The notes under the pieces are model-generated. The model worked only from the letters and a program-made list of their open reading frames with translations. It did no database searches and had not been told where the DNA came from. A stretch of 6,551 bases of DNA, from contig CANFFA010000140.1 in assembly GCA_947445425.1 (NCBI GenBank), forward strand, positions 1 through 6,551, in the 5' to 3' direction. Both the position numbers and the translations under genes were made by a program. The DNA is from Paludibacteraceae bacterium (GTDB lineage: Bacteria > Bacteroidota > Bacteroidia > Bacteroidales > Paludibacteraceae). Of the stretch, positions 1-3,629 are shown one piece after another. The stretch's first letter is position 1, and the number at the start of each line of letters is the position of its first letter.

Positions 1-25
1 GGTCAACATTTTTGGAAAACGATAC

Positions 26-43
26 TAAAGTGATTTTACTTTA
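26..43 (-). terminator. weak candidate terminator after pepD
   Basis: A 6-bp perfect stem (TAAAGT/ACTTTA, arms 26-31 and 38-43) with a 6-nt loop lies just past the pepD stop codon. On the minus strand it is followed by a mixed stretch with a short T run (GTATCGTTTTCC), so the U-tract is poor. On the plus strand the downstream bases (ATTCTTTT) are equally mediocre. It may end pepD transcription, but the stem is short and A+T-rich. Confidence 0.3.
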
Positions 44-49
44 ATTCTT

Positions 50-1498
50 TTAAAAACTTATTTCTTCTAAAATATTAATCAACCATTTCCAACATTTTTG
101 AGTAGAACTAATGCTCAATCTTTCATCGGGTGAATGTACGCCACGCATGGTGGGCCCGATGGAAATCATGTCTAAATATGGATATTTTTCCAAAAACAAT
201 CCACATTCTAATCCGGCATGAATGGCTCTAATTTTTGGTTCTTCCTTAAATAAATTCTGATAAGTCTGCACCGCAACCTTTAAAATATCAGAATTCAAAT
301 TGGGCTTCCAACCTGGGTAACCATCACCATGTGAGACGCTTGCACCAGCTAATAGAAATACAGATTCCACTTGGTGCGCCAAATCAATTTTGGCAGTGGC
401 TATGGCACTTCTTTGACTTGTATTTACTTCAATCATTTGACCTTCCTTCATTTTTACTGAAGCCAAATTGGTAGAAGTCTCCACCAAATTAGGCATTTCC
501 TTACTCATAGAAATTACACCGTGCGGACAAGCATACAGCGAATTCAATAAGGCATTCGAACTTTTTTTATCGATTACTTTTTCCAAAGTCAAATCAGAAT
601 CCAAATCCAAGCGCATTTTAGGCTCAAGAGCACTTAATTCATCTTCTATTTCTGCCACAAAGAGATTAAACTGCACGCGTAAATTTTCTTTTTCATGAAA
701 TGGAATACATGCAATGGCCACAGCCTCCCGCGCAATGGCATTTCTAAGGTTACCACCTTGAAAACTATTCAAACGTAAATCCATGCTTTTGTTGATATTC
801 CACAAAAAACGATTCAGAATTTTATTCGCATTCCCCAAGCCTCTGTGAATATCATCGCCAGAATGACCACCTGTAAGTCCTGTAACAGAAACGGTAAAGC
901 CAAAATAGTTTGCGGGGATATTCTCGATATCATAAGGCAACAGCGCCAAAGTATCAATACCACCAGCGCAACCCACAAAAATTTCGCCATCATCTTCCGA
1001 ATCCAGATTTATTAAAATCTGACCACTAAGAAAATCTTTTTCTAGCGCAAAAGCTCCAGTAAGACCAGTTTCTTCGTCAATGGTAAAAAGACACTCCAAT
1101 GCAGGGTGTGCTAAGTAATTGTCAGCCAGCACTGCCAACATCATTGCTATACCAATTCCATTGTCAGCACCCAAAGTAGTTCCAACAGCCTTCACCCAAT
1201 CATCTTCCACATAAGTTTGAATTGGATCGGTTTCAAAATTATGTTGTGAGTCCTTATTTTTTTCACAAACCATGTCCACATGAGCTTGTAGAATGATGGT
1301 TTTAGAATTTTCATAACCCAAAGTAGCAGCTTTGAAAATCAGAAGATTACCCGCAGAATCGGTTTTATATTGCAACGCACGGCTGTTCGCGAAAGCGATG
1401 AGGTAGGCAATAATTCGCTCTTCTTTTTTGGAAGGACGAGGGATTTGGGTGATTTCATGGAAGAAATTCCAAAGGGAAGTGGGTTGTAGTGATTTCAT
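50..1498 (-). CDS. pepD: cytosolic non-specific (aminoacyl-histidine) dipeptidase, M20C family
   Basis: This 482-residue protein matches the length and layout of PepD, a cytoplasmic dinuclear-zinc peptidase that hydrolyses a broad range of dipeptides, including Xaa-His, in peptide turnover. All active-site residues can be placed by motif: His73 and Asp75 in HVDMVCEK, bridging Asp112 in LGADNGIG, Glu142 (general base) and Glu143 (metal) in DEETG, Asp166 in INLDSE, and His455 in RGVHSPDE. The segment GHSGDDIHRG (211-220) marks the start of the inserted lid/dimerisation domain, which runs to roughly residue 390. No signal peptide is present. The ATG at 1496-1498 gives the normal family N-terminus. 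It has no Shine-Dalgarno site, as is common in Bacteroidota. The gene appears monocistronic, with its own promoter directly behind the tRNA terminator. The family call is firm; the substrate preference is inferred from the family. Confidence 0.96.
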   Translation of the reverse strand: MKSLQPTSLWNFFHEITQIPRPSKKEERIIAYLIAFANSRALQYKTDSAGNLLIFKAATLGYENSKTIILQAHVDMVCEKNKDSQHNFETDPIQTYVEDDWVKAVGTTLGADNGIGIAMMLAVLADNYLAHPALECLFTIDEETGLTGAFALEKDFLSGQILINLDSEDDGEIFVGCAGGIDTLALLPYDIENIPANYFGFTVSVTGLTGGHSGDDIHRGLGNANKILNRFLWNINKSMDLRLNSFQGGNLRNAIAREAVAIACIPFHEKENLRVQFNLFVAEIEDELSALEPKMRLDLDSDLTLEKVIDKKSSNALLNSLYACPHGVISMSKEMPNLVETSTNLASVKMKEGQMIEVNTSQRSAIATAKIDLAHQVESVFLLAGASVSHGDGYPGWKPNLNSDILKVAVQTYQNLFKEEPKIRAIHAGLECGLFLEKYPYLDMISIGPTMRGVHSPDERLSISSTQKCWKWLINILEEISF

Positions 1499-1539
1499 TG
1501 AGGAGGAATTAGGTGTAGTTGGTGGAAATCTAAATTAAA

Positions 1540-1570
1540 CAAAGATATAAATGTTCCAATAGAAATTCAA
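1540..1570 (-). promoter_or_regulatory. pepD promoter (TTG-N20-TATCTTTG)
   Basis: On the minus strand a -33 TTG (complement of 1568-1570) is followed after 20 nt by TATCTTTG (complement of 1540-1547). This fits the Bacteroidota primary-sigma consensus TTG-N19-21-TAnnTTTG. It leaves an untranslated leader of roughly 35 nt before the pepD start and begins just beyond the T-run of the tRNA terminator, so pepD is probably expressed independently of the tRNAs. Confidence 0.7.
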
Positions 1571-1581
1571 TATAAAAAACA

Positions 1582-1615
1582 AAAACCCTCACAATCCTAA
1601 GATTATGAGGGTTTT
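1582..1615 (-). terminator. intrinsic terminator of the tRNA-Gly/tRNA-Leu unit
   Basis: On the minus strand AAAACCCTCA pairs with TGAGGGTTTT (arms 1606-1615 and 1582-1591). The inner AATC/GATT extends the stem past one wobble or mismatch position to a 4-nt loop. A T-rich run (TTTTTGTTTTTT) follows. The hairpin lies 15 bp past the tRNA-Leu 3' end and before the pepD promoter. The plus-strand reading is also flanked by T residues, but no gene enters from that side. Confidence 0.85.
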
Positions 1616-1630
1616 GCTTTTCAGTGAATG

Positions 1631-1713
1631 TACCCGAAGCGGGACTTGAACCCGCACAGCCGTAAAGCCAAAGGATTTTAAGTCCTTCGTGTCTACCATT
1701 CCACCATCCGGGC
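1631..1713 (-). tRNA. tRNA-Leu (anticodon UAA)
   Basis: An 83-nt class II tRNA folds cleanly. The acceptor arms are GCCCGGA and TTCGGGT with discriminator A. The anticodon stem is AAGGA/TCCTT with loop CTTAAAA, which puts anticodon UAA at 1678-1680. The variable region is 15 nt long, as expected for leucine, and the T arm is GCGGG-TTCAAGT-CCCGC. The bases after the discriminator are CA and not CCA, so the 3' CCA must be added by nucleotidyltransferase. It is the second and last gene of a two-tRNA transcript, 18 bp after tRNA-Gly. Confidence 0.96.
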
Positions 1714-1731
1714 ATGATACACTTGAAAATA

Positions 1732-1807
<76 letters not shown>

Positions 1808-1842
1808 ATGTGTGTTGAATTGCTTTTCTCTCTAAGCGGGTG

Positions 1843-1850
1843 CAAAGATA
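1843..1850 (-). promoter_or_regulatory. -7 box of the tRNA-Gly/tRNA-Leu promoter
   Basis: The complement of 1843-1850 is TATCTTTG, an exact match to TAnnTTTG and identical to the pepD and fabI -7 boxes. The -33 region at the expected distance (complement of about 1869-1875) reads TGTTTCG and lacks a clean TTG. The call therefore rests on the -7 box and its position in front of the tRNA pair. Confidence 0.6.
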
Positions 1851-2055
1851 GTGATTTATTTGTTTCTACGAAACATCTATTGAAATTTTTACTACAAAAG
1901 TTGAAATAACATCAAATTTACCATTAAGATTGAATTAAAATGTATCGTTATCGACTTCATTTTAATTTGATAACAGAATACTATTCAACATGTTAATATC
2001 TAATACAATATATTCCATGAAATATTCTGTAATTATGCAAAATAAGCTATAAATC
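1851..2055. other. A+T-rich spacer without genes, with several dyads
   Basis: No open frame with family features and no RNA gene is recognised between the tRNA promoter and the winged-helix gene's terminator. The stretch holds a long hairpin (listed separately), an 8-bp inverted repeat ACAGAATA/TATTCTGT (1973-1980 and 2023-2030), a small ATATT/AATAT hairpin (2010-2014 and 2021-2025) and the palindrome AACATGTT (1988-1995). An isolated TAAATTTG on the minus strand (1913-1920) has no -33 partner. Confidence 0.6.
1929..1971 (+). repeat. 14-bp inverted repeat (hairpin) in the intergenic spacer
   Basis: ATTGAATTAAAATG (1929-1942) pairs with CATTTTAATTTGAT (1958-1971) around a 15-nt loop. Ten innermost pairs are perfect; then come two G-U pairs and two more A-U pairs. 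The wobbles pair only if the plus strand is transcribed, because on the minus strand they become A-C mismatches. No plus-strand gene is known here. It may be a chance A+T dyad or part of an untranslated RNA. Confidence 0.5.
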
Positions 2056-2089
2056 AAAAGGGCGAAAAAAACAAAATGTCTTTTCGCCC
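2056..2089 (-). terminator. intrinsic terminator of the winged-helix gene
   Basis: On the minus strand GGGCGAAAA (complement of 2081-2089) pairs with TTTTCGCCC (complement of 2060-2068) around a 12-nt loop. It is followed by TTTTGATTT. The hairpin starts 12 bp after the stop codon of the 65-residue gene, so its assignment is clear. Confidence 0.85.
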
Positions 2090-2100
2090 CTTAATTTCTT

Positions 2101-2298
2101 TTAAGCTAAACAAACAAAGGATTCACCTTCAACTTCATTGAAGCTAATTTTTCCTTCGCGTGCCAACCAACCCAAAGCTAAGTTTAAGTCTTTTTCTGCT
2201 AGCTTAGTAGCTTTTTTTAATGCTTTTACGTTTAATTCGCCACCTTCAAGTTGCGCCCAAACAAGGCCTGCATTGATGCCAATTTTTTCCTGTAACAT
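2101..2298 (-). CDS. small winged helix-turn-helix protein (DUF2582-like)
   Basis: A 65-residue, single-domain protein. Helix 1 is about 4-18 (IGINAGLVWAQLEG), helix 2 about 22-32 (NVKALKKATKL), a putative recognition helix about 34-48 (AEKDLNLALGWLARE), and a beta wing about 50-64 (ISFNEVEGESFVCL). The pattern IGxNAGxVW...LKKxTKL...AxGWLAREGKI is the one I know from the small winged-helix family annotated as DUF2582, common in Bacteroidota and of undetermined function. It is complete: the ATG has an A-rich leader and no Shine-Dalgarno site, and the gene has its own terminator. It is divergent from fabI across 261 bp. A DNA-binding role and possible control of its own or the fabI promoter are inferences; protein-protein binding is an alternative, as for other minimal winged helices. 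Confidence 0.85.
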   Translation of the reverse strand: MLQEKIGINAGLVWAQLEGGELNVKALKKATKLAEKDLNLALGWLAREGKISFNEVEGESFVCLA

Positions 2299-2324
2299 AA
2301 TAATTTTGTTTTTTTACTTATTTA

Positions 2325-2395
2325 ACAAATAATATCAGCGCAAATATACAAATAATATCTAACAATTAAGCCATTTCAATAATTATACAAATAAT
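2325..2395. repeat. three direct repeats of ACAAATAAT around the winged-helix promoter
   Basis: ACAAATAAT occurs at 2325-2333, 2348-2356 and 2387-2395. The first two copies match over 12 bp (ACAAATAATATC), and the second and third share TATACAAATAAT. Start-to-start spacing is 23 and 39 bp. Seen from the minus-strand gene, copy one lies in the leader, copy two abuts the -7 box and copy three lies upstream of it. This layout suits an operator array, although the stretch is A+T-rich. The minus-strand reading of each copy also contains TA-N3-TTTG, a near-match to a -7 box. Confidence 0.5.
2341..2348 (-). promoter_or_regulatory. -7 box of the winged-helix gene
   Basis: The complement of 2341-2348 is TATATTTG, matching TAnnTTTG, and it leaves a leader of about 35 nt before the start codon at 2298. 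No TTG lies at a spacing of 19-21 nt; the nearest TTG complements are 14 and 28 nt away. The promoter is probably weak or depends on an activator. Confidence 0.5.
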
Positions 2396-2450
2396 TGCAT
2401 AAACGAAGTTTAGGAATTCTCTTAAAATATATCAATAAAAAACGTTTGCT

Positions 2451-2480
2451 TTTGTATCTTGCACAAAATGTGTATCTTTG
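2451..2480 (+). promoter_or_regulatory. fabI promoter (TTTG-N18-TATCTTTG)
   Basis: TTTG at 2451-2454 is followed after 18 nt by TATCTTTG at 2473-2480, close to the Bacteroidota consensus. A second TTTG at 2445-2448 would give a 24-nt spacer and fits less well. The predicted transcript start, around 2486, gives an untranslated leader of about 70 nt, roughly twice that of pepD. Confidence 0.75.
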
Positions 2481-2483
2481 TGC
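2461..2483 (+). promoter_or_regulatory. candidate operator overlapping the fabI -7 box
   Basis: GCACAAA (2461-2467) and TTTGTGC (2477-2483) form a perfect 7-bp inverted repeat with a 9-bp spacer, 23 bp in total. The right arm shares TTTG with the -7 box. A dimeric regulator bound here would block RNA polymerase. The dyad lies upstream of the expected transcript start, so it would act as DNA rather than RNA. No regulator is identified. Confidence 0.45.
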
Positions 2484-2491
2484 CGAAAATT

Positions 2492-2530
2492 CAGTTCACA
2501 GCGCTACATTTTCCGTGTAGATATTAACTG
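2492..2530 (+). promoter_or_regulatory. nested stem-loop in the fabI leader
   Basis: An inner stem CTACA/TGTAG (2504-2508 and 2516-2520, 7-nt loop) lies inside an outer stem CAGTT/AACTG (2492-2496 and 2526-2530), separated by an internal loop of 7 and 5 nt. It sits between the expected transcript start and the fabI start codon. Each stem is only 5 bp, so it could be chance. It matches no riboswitch I recognise. Confidence 0.35.
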
Positions 2531-2559
2531 CATTTGACAAACAATTAATAGAAAAAAAA

Positions 2560-3405
2560 ATGGCTAACGATTTATTAAAAGGCAAAAGAGGAATTATATT
2601 TGGAGCGTTGAATGATATGTCAATTGCTTGGAAAGTAGCTGAACGTGTAGTGGAAGAAGGTGCAATTATCACCTTGTCTAATACTCCTATGGCTGTGCGT
2701 ATGGGTACAACGGACGAATTGGCCGCTAAACTAAATGCAAAATTAATCCCTGCTGATGCTTCAAGCGTGAAAGACTTGGAAGAAGTTTTTGCTCAATCTG
2801 TAGAAGCTTTGGGTGGTAAAATTGACTTCGTATTACACTCTATCGGTATGTCACCTAATGTTCGCAAAAAACGTTTGTACGATGATATCGATTACGATAT
2901 GTTAAATACAACTTTGAATGTATCTGCGATTTCTTTCCACAAAATGTTACAAGTAGCAAAAAAGATGGATGCAATCAACGACTACGGTTCAGTTGTAGCT
3001 CTTTCTTATATGGCTGCTCAACGTACCGTTTATGGTTACAATGACATGGCTGATGCAAAAGCTCTTTTGGAATCAATTGCTCGTAGCTTTGGTTATATTT
3101 ATGGTGTTGAAAAAAATGTACGTATCAATACAATCTCTCAATCTCCAACGGTAACAACTGCTGGTGCAGGGGTTAAAACGATGGTTGGATTGTTGGATTA
3201 TTCAGATCGTATGTCTCCACTTGGTAATGCAGATGCTGCTGAATGTGCTGATTATTGTGTTGCAATGTTTAGCGATTTAACTCGCAAAGTAACCATGCAA
3301 AACTTACTTCACGATGGTGGTTTCTCAAGCATGGCATTGAGCCAAAGCATGATGGAACAATACACAAAATCTATTGCTGTTGAAGAAGAAGTTGAAGAGA
3401 AATAA
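2560..3405 (+). CDS. fabI: enoyl-[acyl-carrier-protein] reductase (NADH), FabI
   Basis: A 281-residue short-chain dehydrogenase-type reductase catalysing the last step of each round of type II fatty-acid elongation, trans-2-enoyl-ACP to acyl-ACP, in the cytoplasm. The nucleotide-binding loop is GALNDMSIA (15-23). The catalytic FabI signature is Tyr150, Tyr160 and Lys167 (Y160-x6-K167 in YNDMADAK), equivalent to E. coli Tyr146, Tyr156 and Lys163. HSIGM (93-97) lines the cofactor/triclosan pocket, with Met97 where E. coli has Phe94. The stretch SQSPTVTTAG (193-202) replaces the AGPIRT-type motif. I recall this same variant from Bacteroides FabI proteins, so it looks lineage-specific and not a defect. 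The C-terminus is a short acidic tail (EEEVEEK). The ATG follows an A-tract and gives the usual N-terminus. It is a single-gene unit with its own promoter and terminator. Confidence 0.96.
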   Translation: MANDLLKGKRGIIFGALNDMSIAWKVAERVVEEGAIITLSNTPMAVRMGTTDELAAKLNAKLIPADASSVKDLEEVFAQSVEALGGKIDFVLHSIGMSPNVRKKRLYDDIDYDMLNTTLNVSAISFHKMLQVAKKMDAINDYGSVVALSYMAAQRTVYGYNDMADAKALLESIARSFGYIYGVEKNVRINTISQSPTVTTAGAGVKTMVGLLDYSDRMSPLGNADAAECADYCVAMFSDLTRKVTMQNLLHDGGFSSMALSQSMMEQYTKSIAVEEEVEEK

Positions 3406-3425
3406 CTAATAACAATTATATAAAT

Positions 3426-3458
3426 AGCGAGACCAGAGAAATTTGGTCTCGCTTTTTT
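3426..3458 (+). terminator. intrinsic terminator of fabI
   Basis: AGCGAGACCA (3426-3435) pairs perfectly with TGGTCTCGCT (3444-3453) around an 8-nt loop and is followed by an uninterrupted T run (3453-3458). It lies 20 bp after the fabI stop codon. Confidence 0.93.
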
Positions 3459-3473
3459 ATTCCTCCAATCTTT

Positions 3474-3501
3474 ATGAATGGCAATGACATCTGCTATTCA
3501 T
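3474..3501 (+). repeat. 10-bp hairpin downstream of the fabI terminator
   Basis: ATGAATGGCA (3474-3483) pairs with TGCTATTCAT (3492-3501) around an 8-nt loop: nine Watson-Crick pairs and one G-U pair. The wobble is compatible only with a plus-strand RNA. No T-tract follows, so it is not a standard terminator. It lies in the gap between fabI and the next gene. Confidence 0.55.
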
Positions 3502-3520
3502 CTGGTTTTAAGTGAATTTT

Positions 3521-3546
3521 AATGCGAGAAATGAACTCTTCGCATT
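3521..3546 (+). terminator. possible second terminator-like hairpin before the plug-protein gene
   Basis: AATGCGA (3521-3527) pairs perfectly with TCGCATT (3540-3546) around a 12-nt loop. It is followed by T-rich sequence (TAGTTTTCTGTTTTTT). It could be a back-up terminator for fabI read-through or a structured element upstream of the next gene. Confidence 0.4.
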
Positions 3547-3629
3547 TAGTTTTCTGTTTTTTAATTACTTTTACACTCAGTTTTTAAGTTAATTGCCAGT
3601 AAAATCTAAATCTTAAATCAAACTCCCTC

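Noticed and set aside
468..698. Plus-strand open frame inside pepD
   Set aside because: It is antisense to conserved pepD coding sequence and shows no protein features of its own.
1913..1920. Minus-strand TAAATTTG as a second tRNA promoter
   Set aside because: It matches the -7 consensus, but no -33 TTG lies 19-21 nt upstream, and the TATCTTTG box nearer the tRNAs is better placed.
2138..2332. Plus-strand open frame opposite the winged-helix gene
   Set aside because: It is a shadow of the opposite-strand gene and runs through its promoter; the minus-strand product matches a known family pattern.
3566..3573. TACTTTTA as a -7 box for the 3630 gene
   Set aside because: It misses the final G of TAnnTTTG and has no TTG at the right distance upstream.
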